From Xiphydria camelus (taxonomy: Eukaryota > Arthropoda > Insecta > Hymenoptera > Xiphydriidae), in NCBI GenBank assembly GCA_963678675.1, contig OY783201.1:19399769-19463768 (forward strand): 64,000 nucleotides of DNA, read 5' to 3'. Below the pieces are notes generated by a model. That model had not been told where the DNA came from and did no database searches. It saw only the letters and a list, made by a program, of their open reading frames with translations. Below, in pieces: positions 42,755 to 54,077 of this stretch. Within the stretch, counting starts at the first letter, position 1, and each line of letters opens with the position of its first letter. The position numbers were made by a program, and so were the translations under genes.

Positions 42755-43924
42755 CTCCTCTCCGAGTGACTTGGCGAAGTCACGAAACTGACGGTTTTCT
42801 TCTTTCTTGAATAGGTTCTCAGAGGAGGTATTGTGGAAAGAGCTGCTGCAGGAGTGGTTGTTGATGATGTTGGCTGGCTGCTTGGGATTAGTTCGGGATC
42901 CTGCTCGAAAAATTCTGGTTTTAGTCTTTCAGTAGGAACTGTGGTATCCTTACCGTCGATTCTTAGTTTAAAGACAGCGTCAGAGATCCGTTCAATAATC
43001 TGGTAAGGTCCTTCGTAGGGCGGCTGAAGTGGTTTCTTCGTTGAGTCGACTTTGACGAAAGTGTGCGAGCAGGAAAAGAGATGTTTTATGTGCGAAAGAA
43101 ACTCTTTTGCCGTGATGAGCCGTAGGGACCGCACGAACTGTCTTCATGTGCTCCCTGAGTTTCTCGATGAAGACTTGGGGATCAGGCGGCATATCGATGT
43201 CGATAAAGAATTCACCTGGCAGACGGAGATGTGTCCCGTAGACAAGTTCCGCTGCTGTCGCCTTCAAATCTTCTTTGAAGCTCGTCCTTAAACCGAGGAG
43301 GACCGTTGGCAACATCTCAACCCATTCTTGCGTACCATGGCACATTATTACGGCTTTAAGCGACCGGTGCCAGCGTTCCACCATGCCATTTGAAGCCGGG
43401 TGGTACGCTGTAGTCTGTGTCTTTTTGCTGCCGATGAGATGGGTGAGAGTCTGAAATAATTGTGATTCGAATTGAGAACCTCTGTCGGTCGTGATGGTCA
43501 CTGGGGATCCGAAACGCGAAACCCAGTGTGAATAAAACGCCGTGATGACGGAATCAGCAGTGATATCCTTGATCGGGATCGCTTCTGGCCAACGTGTAAA
43601 ACGATCTATCATTGTTAGGCAATAGCGAAATCCCTGAGACGGTGGAAGTGGTCCAATGAAATCCAGATGAACATGGTTGAATCGCGTACTAGGCATCGGA
43701 AGATGTTCCGGGATGTTCTTAACATGGCGATGCACTTTACTACGTTGCACGCGCGAGCCCATTCGGTGATGTCTCTGTTCATGCTCGGCCATACGCATCG
43801 TTGCCGGATCAGCTTTCGGGTTGTGCGGCCACTCGGATGCGACAAACCGTGTGTAGTTTCGAAGATTCGCTTCTTGAGAATTTTTGGAACGTAAGGACGT
43901 ACCTGTTCTGAAGAGACGTCGCAA
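42733..43924 (-). pseudogene. gypsy 1 integrase
   Basis: The integrase core shows HVHLDFIGPLPPSQGF (first Asp), TITTDRGSQFESQLF (second Asp) and YHPASNGMVERWHRSLK (Glu), the D-D-E triad. The C-terminal part, PPYEGPYQIIERISDAVFK, is in another frame after a frameshift near 43,060. The N-terminal zinc finger (THGLSHPSG and CNVVKCI in the neighbouring frame) is separated by a frameshift near 43,745 and a Cys appears altered. It would join element DNA to the genome; it is now inactive. Confidence 0.88.
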
Positions 43925-45935
43925 TAGATGATGTCGTCAGAATCGTCAATTCGCAAACGGCGAAGCTCTAATGACGAGTCCGAACGTAGTAGATCTTGCA
44001 GTTCTTGGTCGCTTTTTTGTGCTTCAGCTAATTCCGCTGTGCTTACGGTGACGGGCATCTCGATCTCATCGACTCGAGAAAAAGCGTCAGCGACGATGTT
44101 ATCTTGGCCTGATACGTGGACGATGGTCGTTGTAAATTGGCCAATGAGATTCAATTGGCGCAGTTGTCGTGGTGCAGCTTTCTCTACCTTTTGCTGAAAA
44201 GCGTAAGTTAAGGGTTTATGATCGGTTTTGATGATAAGTCGTCTACCTTCGATCATAAAATGGAAGAACTTGATGCTGCTGTAAATCGCCAAGAGTTCTT
44301 GATCATAAGTACTGTAGTTTCGTTGTGTATCACTCAATTTCTTGGAAAAGAATCCAAGAGGCTCCCATGCTCCATTGACGAATTGTTGCAGGACGGCTCC
44401 CATTGCTGCGTCTGAAGCATCTGTGTATAACACAAGGGGTGCGTTTTCTTTGGGATGCGCTAATAACGATGCGTCTGCAAGTTGATTTCTGCACTCGTCG
44501 AAAGCCTTGTCTAGCTCTGGTGTCCATAAAACCGGGCGTTTGTTTTGCTTCTTCGCTCCCGCGAGAAGAGCGTGAAGAGGAGCTTGTGTAGCAGCTGCAT
44601 TCTTGACAAAACGTTGATAAAAATTGATGATTCCTAGAAATCGTCGAAGTTCCGTTAGATTTGTCGGTTACTTGAATTCGCGAATTGCACTGACTCGCTC
44701 AGGCAGTGGTTTAGTTCCTTCTTTGCCAATAAGGTAGCCTAGATAATTGACTTCAAGTTTTCCGAACTGGCATTTCGAAATGTTGATTGCTACGCCGTAT
44801 CGACGAAGTCTATCGAAGACTTGGCGTAAATGCTGCAAATGTTCTTCAGGGTTTCTCGAAGCGATTAAGATATCGTCGATATAGCAAAAGACGAAGTCCA
44901 GGCCGCGAAGAACCGTATCGATGAATCTCTGAAAAGTTTGTGCTGCATTACATAAACCGAAAGTCATTACATTGAACTGGAATAAACCAAACGGTGTAGT
45001 GATTGCAGTCTTGGGTCGGTCTTCCGGGGCGACGGGTATCTGGTGATATGCTCTGATGAGGTCGAGCGTCGAGAAGATGGAACAGCCGTTGGGCTTGTGC
45101 GCAAAGTCCTGGATATGCGCTATCGGGTACTTGTCCGGGACGGTGACGCTGTTCAACCGGCGATGGTCGCCGCATGGTCTCCAGTCTCCCGTTTTCTTCG
45201 GCGCTAAATGCAACGGACTCGCCGACGGGCTGTTTGAGGGACAACAGATCCCTTGCTCGACCATAAACTCAAATTCAGCCTTAGCTATTTTGAGTTTTTC
45301 CGGTGAAAGTCGACGTGGCCGTTCTGCAATAGGAGGTCCTTTCGTTACAATGTAGTGCATGACTTCATGCAACGGAGCTTTCCCTGGTTTGGAAGGAACA
45401 ATGATGTCAACGTATTCTTCCAGCAATTTTTGATATGGTGTACTGTTTGAAGTTGTGAGGACACTGGGAAGTCCGTTGTCGAAAATTGCTCGGATGCTGT
45501 TCAGTTTGGTGGTGCTGTCGATGAGTCTTTTATTTCGAAGATCTACCAACAGTCCATGATGTTTGAGAAAGTCAGCGCCTAAAATGGGACGAGAAACGTT
45601 AGCGACAGTGAAGACCCACCGAAACGGGCCGTCGAAGGCCGAAATCGACGTTTAGAAGTCGCTGTCCGAAGGTGTCGATGACAGTATTATTGGCTGCGTA
45701 AAGCTTGAATGCCTCGGGAACTGACGTAGAACTAGCCATGGACCTGGGTAGAACAGATATGACCGATCCAGTATCCACGTCGAACGTCGTATTGCTGTTT
45801 TTATCGGTGATAAGCAGACGGTTCTGCCGATCTACGTCGTCTTCGCGGATCGTCGCGACGCGAGACGACGTGTTTAGTTTCCCTGCTGCCGCGAGTTAGA
45901 GGAGCCTTGCCACGAGCAAGGCTGCCGACACTTGT
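43750..45935 (-). pseudogene. gypsy 1 protease, reverse transcriptase and RNase H
   Basis: After a degraded protease region (about 45,930-45,560), the reverse transcriptase (45,549-44,671) shows [38 protein letters not shown] and the catalytic [12 protein letters not shown] single TAA at 44,668-44,670 interrupts the frame after AIREFK, and reading resumes into ELRRFLGIINFYQRFV. RNase H follows with LVLYTDASDAAMGAVLQ, YDQELLAI and HVSGQDNIVADAFSR. Domain order and motifs are those of Ty3/gypsy pol. Confidence 0.9.
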
Positions 45936-46389
45936 TAGCTTCCGCACCAAATTTGTTGTGATAATAGCATTGGCTCGGTCTCGTTCTGGTTCTGGGAACG
46001 TTGTCCAGACCTTGAACGGCTTCTTCCTCGACCTCGTTGACCATTGTTCCAATTCCGGTTGAGTTGGTCGAGTCGAGAAGTCAGCGCAGCGACTTGCCGT
46101 TGCAATTCGACGAAGGATGCGTTCTCTGCTTGCGAAGATGTCAAAGGAGGCTGCAGCACCTGCGTAGTATTCGCTGCGAAAACTTGCGCGGGATGCTGCA
46201 AATCCATTACCCTGTCGGCGAGATGCGAGAGTTTGTCCAGATCTTGTTCGAGACTTGCTGCAAGAATGCCTCTGACTTGCTCGGGCATTTGTTCGAAAAA
46301 AAGAGTTTTTAGTACCGTGTCACCGCATTGATTCGCGGTGAGGTTTCGAAGATGTTGCAGAAAATGCGATGGTTTTTGATCGCTGAGTA

Positions 46390-46736
46390 CAGTAGAACGC
46401 CGATTATCCGAATTAATTGGGACCGGGGTCGATTCGGATAATCGGACATAGAGTGGTAATGAAGAAAAACGAACTGTCACACATAGAATAAACTTTATTA
46501 AGTTTAACAAGCACAGTTTTACAATAACGCTCACTTGAACATCTCGATCAAAGTAAGTTACCTCGGAACATGAGCGTCGAACTATAGCGCAACCGCCCGC
46601 ATCGCCCGCGTGCATCCCCACAAAACTTGTTTTTATTGAAAAATTACTTGGTTTTAATTTTTTATATTACGCTTAGGACCAATTCGGATAATTGGCGATT
46701 CGGATAATCGGCGTTCGGATAATCGGCGTTCTACTG
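46390..46736. mobile_element. pogo/Tigger-like MITE in gag
   Basis: The left end CAGTAGAACGCCGATTATCC and the right end CGGATAATCGGCGTTCTACTG are inverted, flanked by TA (46,388-46,389 and 46,737-46,738). The CAGTAGAAC...GATTATCCGAA type is known from pogo-like elements. Near the right end the motif GGCGTTCGGATAATC is repeated. No transposase is encoded. Confidence 0.85.
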
Positions 46737-46799
46737 TATTTGTCCTTTAAGTACGTGTTGAAATCTTGTTTCGTCTGCGTCGAGAAACGCGGCAAGAAT

Positions 46800-46875
46800 C
46801 CTCTTTTTGATCGCTTCATACTTGCCTTGGACTCCTCCAGTCCAAGGCAAGTATCAAGCGATCAAAAAAAGGATC
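46800..46875. repeat. Local inverted duplication in gag
   Basis: TTGATCGCTTCATACTTGCC (46,807) and its inverse (GGCAAGTATCAAGCGATCAA) lie about 10 bp apart. Pairing continues outward through AAGGATCCTCT. It looks like a template-switch fold-back within the gag coding sequence. Confidence 0.75.
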
Positions 46876-47298
46876 CTCTCTTGCCGCGCATGATGGAGGG
46901 TTGCGCATGATGTCCGTGACGAAAGGCAGGACAGTCGCATCGAAATTAGATAAAAGATACTGGTACTTCGTTTGGTCTCGCGTGATGCGGACGAGTTCGA
47001 ATGCGGCTTCGACCTGCATGAACCAAATATCCGGTGCGGTTTGGTTAAATACGGGAAGTCTCGCGATTCTAGCGGTGCACTTCCGGATCGAGAGGTTCAT
47101 TATCATTTTGATTGCCACTCGCCGGGCCCGGGGCCGCGCTTTGTTCTTCGTTGCTATCAATCATTGTTCTGTCACACCCGAGGGGACGGAGATGAAAATG
47201 TCTTAGAGAATGTCTTAGAGCAGGATTCTGGGCACTGAGCGACGAAACGCGGCACTTATTCGCGATGCACTTTTATAGTTCCTATTGTTCACGTAGGA

Positions 47299-47310
47299 TC
47301 GGGGTCACCA
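47299..47310 (-). promoter_or_regulatory. tRNA-Trp primer-binding site (gypsy 1)
   Basis: On the minus strand TGGTGACCCCGA follows the 5' LTR after four bases. It matches the complement of the tRNA-Trp 3' end over 12 bases and diverges afterwards. Confidence 0.75.
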
Positions 47311-47314
47311 ATTA

Positions 47315-47702
47315 TGGGACACGCGGCGAGGCGGCAAGGTTTGACCGAACCTTGCGACGGCGTTCTCGCGACGGGATAACGCCTACGTCTGACTCCTGGC
47401 TCTCAGCTAGGCGTGGCCCACAAGACGTGTTGCACCGTCAACGCTGACCTGAAAACGGCTCGTGCAGGAACGACCAGGACGGTTGCAACAAAGAGACTTT
47501 ATTGAACAAAGGGACTTTGTGACAATAGAAGTCGTACAATCGATGCTCGATGCTTCGCATGCAGAGAAAGACTGACGTTCTTTCTCTGAACCTCCTCTAC
47601 GTGGAACGTGGCTCTGCGGAGCGTCGTGGTGGTGCAGCGATCTGCACGCTGTGCTCCGCGCATGCGTAGCTGTCATCCGCTATTGTCGTCTCTCCACAAC
47701 AC
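47315..47702 (-). repeat. 5' LTR of gypsy 1
   Basis: It matches the LTR at 42,368-42,754 with about eleven visible differences. On the minus strand it starts TGTTGTGGAGAG. The outer end directly abuts the LTR of gypsy 2 at 47,703. Confidence 0.88.
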
Positions 47703-48353
47703 TGTGGCGAAAAGGATGTAGTCGCCATCTAATCGGCGGAGCGTTTCGTCCCGGAGTCGGCCTGTGGACTCGTCAGTAAGGCTAGGCCTTAGACGCTCTG
47801 TGGTCCTCGGTGAGAGACGGGCAGTTGCGGTCTTATATAGAAACTTGCCTGTTGTTGGACCACTAACGAGAAGCCGAGAGCCGTGGAGTCGAGGGTCGGC
47901 GCCACCTGGCGGCAGGGCGCCGTAGCGCGACGGGTCGCCACAACACTGTAGCGGACTACATCACAAGGCGCGTTCGCATGAAGGCACTCGACACCAGCGA
48001 CGCCACGTGAGGCGCAGTCTCTGGACAGTGGCGGCAACGCAGCGACCACCACGCCTCTAGCGGCCAAGTCGTAGTCACGCCTCAGGTGACGAAGGCTGGA
48101 CGTGCCGCGGAAGAATCACAGCTCTCTCTCGCCTACTAACTCTCGACCACGACGGACGTCTGGACACACTTCGTTCCTCTGTCGCCTCGCGTCCTGGACG
48201 AGCGCACCAGACACAACTCTCTTGTCGATTCGCACTAGCTAAACCGCGTCGAGTTAATAAAGTAAACTCTCGTTAGGTTTATTAACTACCGTCTTTTCTC
48301 CCTTACGTTCGTTTCCAATCGTGATCCATGGGAACTCCTAAGATCCCACAAAT

Positions 48354-48371
48354 TGGTGACCCCGACGTGAT
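48354..48371 (+). promoter_or_regulatory. tRNA-Trp primer-binding site (gypsy 2)
   Basis: The 18 bases TGGTGACCCCGACGTGAT are identical to the site at 37,276-37,293 and lie three bases after the LTR. Confidence 0.8.
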
Positions 48372-48645
48372 CGTGAAACGGACAAACGGGGAAGGCCCAA
48401 GCTATTCGCTGAATTGAATAGTGGTGAGGACGCGCAGTAGGAAGCGCAAATATTCTCACGTGCCACGCCGGAACAGCGGGAATCATCCCATGAAGCTTAA
48501 ATCGCAGCAACTCCCAGCCATGGATGGGGAGACTTCGCATAGCGCACTCGACGGATCGAGCCACGTGGAATGAACAGGAACCGAGGCTCATACGGCTCGG
48601 ATAGCGAAGCTACCTGCATTCTGGAAGTAGGAACCCGATATCTGG

Positions 48646-49300
48646 TTGATGCAAGTAGAGTCCGCATTCCAGTTAGCCCGCATCACCCAGGACGAGACCA
48701 AATTCCATTACCTACTCGCGAACTTGGACGCTAGTATTCTCCCACACGTTACCGACATTCTACGAAGGCCACCGACGACGGGCAAGTACGAGGCCCTCAA
48801 ACAAAGAATATTAACAACCTTCGCCGAAACCGCGGAAACCAGGCTACGACGGGCGCTGAAAGGCCAAATGATCAGCGAGCAGAAACCCTCACACTTCCTA
48901 CAACATCTCAGAAACCTTTCCGCGAACCAATGCAACGACGCGGTACTGAGGTCCCTATTCCTGGAGCAGATGCCCGACCAGGTAAAAGGCATACTGGTCG
49001 CCAGCGAGGAACAGGCGCTGGACAAAATAGCTAAGCTTGCAGACAGAATCATCGAGCTCCAGCAACCTGCGCAAGTGACGGAGATCAACAAAGTCGCGGC
49101 CACGGCATCGACATCGCAGATGCCACAATCGGAACTGGAGAGACGGATCGTCGCGCTGGCATCGCGCCTTGAGCAGGTACTGCAAAGGGACACTCGTCGC
49201 CACCGACTCCGATCAAGAGGAAATCCTGGGACGCCCGGCGCCTTTTACTATCACGAGAATTTCGGCGCCGACGCGCGAATATGCCGAAGCCCATGCTCCT
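48646..49300 (+). pseudogene. gypsy 2 gag
   Basis: The frame reads MQVESAFQLARITQDETKFH, LLANLDASILPHVTDILRRP, EQKPSHFLQHLRNLSANQCN and LERRIVALASRLEQVL. At the end is a YHENFGADARICRSPC stretch that resembles the Cys/His motif at the gag C-terminus of insect gypsy elements; a frame change separates it from the following protease. The natural start probably lies upstream, after the primer-binding site, in another frame. Confidence 0.8.
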
Positions 49301-49419
49301 GGACGAACTCGTCTACAAGGAACGCGGAAAACTAGAACTGTCGCGTCGTCGCGAACTGAAGCGGTAGGCGACGACGCACAATACCAACGTAACCGCCTTA
49401 CCATAATTTACAAAAAAAA

Positions 49420-50157
49420 GCGGAAAGATTTTCCTTGTCGACACCGGAGCAGATATATCAACACTTCCACGCACCGCAACTCACCTTCCACCAACTCCTT
49501 TTAAGCTATACGCAGCGAACGGGACGCGGATAAACACATACGGTAAACGATTGCTACACGTGGATCTCAACCTCCGCCGACCTTTCAAATGGATTTTCAC
49601 CGTCGCAGACGTCTCGAGACCCATTCTAGGGGCCGATTTCCTGAGCCACCACGGTCTACTGGGAGACCTAAGAAACAAACGGCTCGTGGACGGTACCACG
49701 CGGCTTTCTGTTATAGCAGGAGTAACGCGAGAACCGCATCAAAGTGTTTTAACCATGGCAGCCAACGAGGATTCTTATACGCAAATCCCGAAGCAGTCCC
49801 CGGAAGTCACAGCATCTCCGAGACCGGGAAAACCGCTGCAGCACGGAGTGGAACACCACATCGCCACTACGGCTCCACCGATAGCGGAGCGTGCACGCCG
49901 ACTTCCGCCGGAGAAACTACGGGCAGCCAAAGCGGAGTTCGAGTACATGCTCGAGCAGGGCATCTGCCGACCATCCGACAGCCCATGGGCCAGCCCGCTA
50001 TATATGCAGCCGAAGAAGAACGGCGAATGGAGGCCTTGCGGAGACTATCGCCGACTGAACAGCGTAACGGTACTAGATAAGTATCCCATTCCTCACCTCC
50101 ACGACTTAACCCACAAGCTCAGGGGTAGCGCCATCTTCTCAACATTAGATTTAGGGT
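49420..50157 (+). pseudogene. gypsy 2 protease and truncated reverse transcriptase
   Basis: The protease shows [14 protein letters not shown] (catalytic DTGA) near 49,432, [13 protein letters not shown], and after 49,551 [20 protein letters not shown]. The reverse transcriptase begins [17 protein letters not shown] ([20 protein letters not shown]), [17 protein letters not shown] and STLDL, then is cut. The catalytic YIDD is absent. One frame change separates the two protease halves. Confidence 0.82.
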
Positions 50158-51801
50158 CGAAACCACCAACTCTAATTAAATTGTTAATTCCCGATTAGCT
50201 TTATTTAATCAAGCTCTTGCGTTCCACCAATTTTTAAACCATGATTAAAGTGAGATAATCACCGTTGAACTTAATCGGCCATTTTTCCGACCTCGGTACT
50301 CATAATTGACACCTACACAATGTAAACATTCTAAACGGCCAACAACGCACACATACCTTTTAAAAGGTTATGATGCTATGGCCCATTTAACAGAGCAGGC
50401 AAATCTTCAGTGATCTCGATGGTATATAGTCAAAACCAATTCCCGACGAAAATTTCGAGCATTTTTGTCGAGACGTTGAAAAAACAATGTCAAATATTTT
50501 GACAAGCACAACCGCAGTCGACAAGATCGCACTATAGATTTTCTCTGTATATTAACGGGTACACTCACACTAAATACTAGCACGATCGGTCACGTGGTTT
50601 AGATGGGAGGGAGGGTGATTCATATATCCCGGTAACCCATATATTCCGGACTTACCCTATGTAATATTTTAATAAAAAATTCATTATTGTATTTAAGGGA
50701 TTGAAATGCGCGCGGAAAAGCCTAAGTGGTAAAGAAATCTTTACTCATCGAAAAGAATTTAAATATTGAAATTTTTCCCATTTTTTAAAAATATAATAAA
50801 ATTCACTTTTGCACCATCAGTGCCAATACAATAGGGATCATGCATGACGATTGCAACGCCACCTGATGGCAATAATTAGAATTTTTGGGATACAATTTTA
50901 CAAGTGTTCTCTCTCATATGGGAGAAATTTTTAATTATTGAAATACTAATTATTTGGAAAAATAATTAATATCACTATGCGCACATCGTATCACGTATGT
51001 TGCATTAAAAATTGTCGAAGAGCCGGGAATCATGAAAACCCGTCTAGTGGACAAATTAAATTTTACAAATTCCCCACTGCTAGCGTTCATCCGGCATGGA
51101 AGCGTGATAAACGAATGTCAAAAGCCTTTGAGACTGTGATCTGAGCTACAACCTTTGAGGTTATGGTTACTTTTTGTGTTTCGGGATTATTTATCTCTTC
51201 AACATTGAATACATGACCTGAGTGAAATAGTTATTCACCTTTACCTTTCTTTTGGCCTTCAGTGGGGGTATTTTGTATTGGCAAAAATCCGTGCCTTAAT
51301 ATTTTTAACACTTGTAACTTTTCTTATCCTATGTTCCCCATGTTAAAAAGTATCCCTTAACTTCTTATAATCGCCAGATGTAGCGCAAGCATCGACGCTA
51401 CAACTCTCTCTATAGTTTTTGCACGGTCCCTATTCGTAACGTCAATATTTCTTAGATAGCCATCGGTGGCGTTCACCCCCCTGACACTCGCCCGAACTCG
51501 TGTCACCATTACTGAAGCTGTTTTAGTTCCATTCAAGTAGCGCTGACGACTCTGCGCCTACAAGTTAGCATGATGCCGTTTGAAAAAGACAAAATTTTAA
51601 TCAAAATAAATTATTCATTTAGCCAAAATGATAATTAAAATTGAACAATTAAAACGTTAAAAACTGTGAAAAACTATTTGTGCCAGAATACCGGTAGAAG
51701 AGGGGGTAAAAAATGCAAATGGCGGTCACTGGGCGCAACGATGACGCCACCTAGCGACGCCTTCAATAACGGTGACAGCATTACCTAAGGGAAAATAGGT
51801 C
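50158..51801. other. AT-rich spacer with degraded remnants
   Basis: Beyond the THAP-like frame at 50,977 I see no gene. A GC-richer motif (CAACGCCACCTGATGGC near 50,858) has a relative near 55,475 (CAACGCCACCGGTGGCC). No terminal repeats for an element were located. Confidence 0.5.
50977..51144 (+). pseudogene. THAP-type zinc finger fragment, 55 aa
   Basis: The frame reads MRTSYHVCCIKNCRRAG, then GQIKFYKFPTASVHPAWKRD and ends KAFETVI. The CCIKNC pair, the FYKFP motif and the single W after it fit the first half of a THAP domain (C-x2-4-C, then F-x-x-F-P, W). The second zinc-ligand pair (C-x2-H) is missing. THAP domains occur in P-element transposases and host proteins; which source applies here is unknown. 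Confidence 0.6.
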
Positions 51802-51804
51802 TAA

Positions 51805-51950
51805 AGGCCATCACACGTGAAAAAACGTAAGCAGTAACAGTAAGGATTGACCAATCAGAAATATCATTCTTACGGAATTATGCTTAAACAGGCTTTCTGA
51901 TTGGTCAATCCTTACTGTTACTGCTTACGTTTTTTCACGTGTGATGGCCT
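51805..51950. mobile_element. 146-bp MITE, AGGCCATCACACGTG ends, copy 2
   Basis: TAA lies at 51,802-51,804 and 51,951-51,953. The length and arms match the copy at 27,553-27,698, but the asymmetric loop reads in the opposite direction, so the two copies are inserted in opposite orientations. Confidence 0.92.
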
Positions 51951-51953
51951 TAA

Positions 51954-53627
51954 GTGTTAGGGGGGTGGTGGCGTTGAACGTAGCATACTGTCGCGATCAC
52001 CCGGGCATGCACGAGCCCTACTTTTCGTCGTACGAAATCGTCGCTTGAAGTTCAGCACTGCTGAACTTTCGAACGACGAAAAATACCGTCGGTCCGACAG
52101 ATTTCCCCCACCACCACTTTTTCTCATAGCCAATCGGAGTGACTTGTCGTATACGACAATCTGACGTGTCGGATCCATGAAATAGGCCCCTTAGGTGTAT
52201 CGTGAGTTTCCATCAGTCGTGTCAATCGTGATCTCGTGAATTGAGAATTTCATTTGTGAACCGAACATTTTTAAACGAAAGCAATACATTGACCATTTTT
52301 ATTTTGCAAGACTCCAATTTGTTAAATATTAAATAATTATATCAAGTATTGCTAAAAAATAGTACATTTTTGTTATGAAACTTTGTTATAAGTTTCGTTT
52401 TTGTTTTAATCAAATTGGTATATTGAGGTTCCCATAATTAATATTTTATTTTTCTTATTAAATTTCATTTTTCTAACGTATTTCTCAAGTATTATAGTAA
52501 AAAAGCACCTAGAAATTTGGGAGCTTTTACCAAAAAATTCGGAAATTATGCAAGAACTTCTGTTCCACATTTCAGTGGCCACTATGTTATTGAGTCTGCT
52601 ATAATAACATTTCTGTTGTTAACATAAGCGTTTATTTTTGAAATATTTCGTCTCCAATTGAGATGCGTACAAAGAAGCGCTGACGGACGATGACGCGATA
52701 TCCTTATCGTCAGCACGTGCGTCTTACAAAAAAGAATTCACAGTTTCGCTCGCCGTTTCATTTTCGTTCTGCTATCCCGTCCAATTCAATTCAAAAGTAT
52801 GCTTAGTTCGACGACAAACTTACTATTTCACAATTGAAAATATATTTAAAGCAGTAAAGGATAATACAATTTAGCAAATTCGTCGTGCATTTAATGCGTT
52901 TACAATTTTGGTGATTAGAGTTACATTCTTTATTTTATCGTCATATTTCTGTGGTACTAAGGCAGAAACCGACATGTCAAGAAAGTTGATTTTTCAAGAG
53001 ATGCTTCAGACCACCGACCAATTCAAAGACGTAGAGCGTAATCGGAATATTATTTTGTTAACCTACGAGTTGTAGGTGATTTGGAGCCATATCGGGTTTT
53101 GCCATCATATTCTTCATTACTGACTGTACATATTGACATTAAAAACAAAAAATCGCATTTTTTTGACATATCGGGTTTTGTCTTAGTACCACAAATTTAA
53201 TAAAGGCAATATTTCGCGTCGAATCGTGATACAGCGACCGTATATCTTACGTAGGCAAAGAGAACACACCCGTACGGGGGACGACTAGGTAGAATGTGCG
53301 AGAACGAGTGCTGTATTCTTTTTTTCTTCAATTTAGATTTATCAACTACCGATTCACAGTATTCATGGTTCTTAGCTTCAAAAAGCTGCTCAGAATTTGA
53401 AGAATATTTCCGACTCTAGAAAAGCGCTGCTGCAAACGGCGATTCGACATCTCAATTAAGAAAAAAGAAATTATACAAAACAATTACTTATTTTACTTAA
53501 GTCACCCTGTAAATCGTAAAGAATGGAGCGAAAGTTCTCATCCGAACTTCCGCGTCAGACGAGATCTGCTCCGCGCAATAGAGTCGACTCTTTTTAAAAA
53601 AGAGGATCAACGTACGATGTGTGCATT
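51954..53627. other. Non-coding spacer
   Basis: Only short hairpins (for example TTCAGCACTGCTGAA near 52,058) and AT-rich sequence are seen. No conserved frame was recognised. Confidence 0.5.
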
Positions 53628-53629
53628 TA

Positions 53630-54039
53630 TCGTATGTCCAAGCCCAAACCGCTCAAGCACCGATACCTATGGCCGATAACTTGAAATTTGTCTTCGGCAG
53701 TGTTTGCCGACGGTTGAAAATTTGATAGTTAGAGATGGCTTGAGAAGAGTGTGTACTGCGTGAGAGCGAAAAGTGTTAAATGTCTGATTTCCCGATAGCT
53801 GTCAATTCAGGAGATCGAAGTGTTTCGTCTATTATTTAATACTTCGATCTCTCGAATTGACAGCTATCGAGAAATCAGACGTTTGACACTTTTCGCTCTC
53901 ACGCAGTACACACAGCGCACTCTTCTCAAGCCATCTCTAACTATCAAATTTTCAACCGTCGGCAAACACTGCCGAAAACAAATTTCAAGTTATCGGCCAT
54001 AGGTATCGGCGCTTGAGCGGTTTGGGCTCGGACATACGG
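53630..54039. mobile_element. Fold-back MITE, CCGTATGTCC family, copy C
   Basis: The ends TCGTATGTCC and GGACATACGG are flanked by TA (53,628-53,629 and 54,040-54,041). The arms of about 200 bp meet near 53,835. The internal GAGATCGAAGTGT motif is shared with the family. Confidence 0.88.
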
Positions 54040-54077
54040 TATGCTCACGTAGCGTGAGTGCCGACGTTGAAATTCTT

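Larger units (their letters stand above)
45936..47160 (-). pseudogene. gypsy 1 gag, split by a MITE and a hairpin
   Basis: The N-terminal part (from about 47,100) reads ARLPVFNQTAPDIWFMQVEA and QTKYQYLLSNFDATVLPFV. The C-terminal part (46,370-45,935) reads DQKPSHFLQHLRNLTANQCG, FFEQMPEQVRGILAASLEQD and a Gln/Arg-rich tail. A 347-bp pogo-like MITE (46,390-46,736) and an inverted duplication at 46,800-46,875 interrupt it. The parallel gag of gypsy 2 (48,646-49,300) has the same blocks uninterrupted. Confidence 0.82.
42368..47702 (-). mobile_element. Ty3/gypsy retrotransposon 1, nearly full length
   Basis: Two LTRs of about 388 bp (42,368-42,754 and 47,315-47,702) differ at about eleven positions by eye. 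A tRNA-Trp primer-binding site lies next to the 5' LTR (47,299-47,310), and a purine tract (GGAGAGGAG) adjoins the 3' LTR. Gag, protease, reverse transcriptase, RNase H and integrase follow in the Ty3/gypsy order on the minus strand. No envelope gene fits between integrase and the 3' LTR. Gag is broken by a pogo-like MITE and a hairpin duplication, and pol by one stop and at least two frameshifts. The exact target duplication is ambiguous; AACA is possible. Confidence 0.9.
47703..50157 (+). mobile_element. Ty3/gypsy retrotransposon 2, 5' half
   Basis: The 5' LTR is about 47,703-48,350 (TGTGGCGAAAAGG to GATCCCACA). AAT and the primer-binding site TGGTGACCCCGACGTGAT (48,354-48,371) follow. Gag, protease and the first third of reverse transcriptase are next. 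Similarity ends abruptly at 50,157 within the reverse transcriptase (AIFSTLDL), where unrelated AT-rich sequence begins. It is related to, but clearly diverged from, gypsy 1 and points the opposite way. Confidence 0.85.

Noticed and set aside
42368..47702. Envelope gene in gypsy 1 (errantivirus)
   Set aside because: No open frame exists between the integrase C-terminus and the 3' LTR; less than 100 bp is available.
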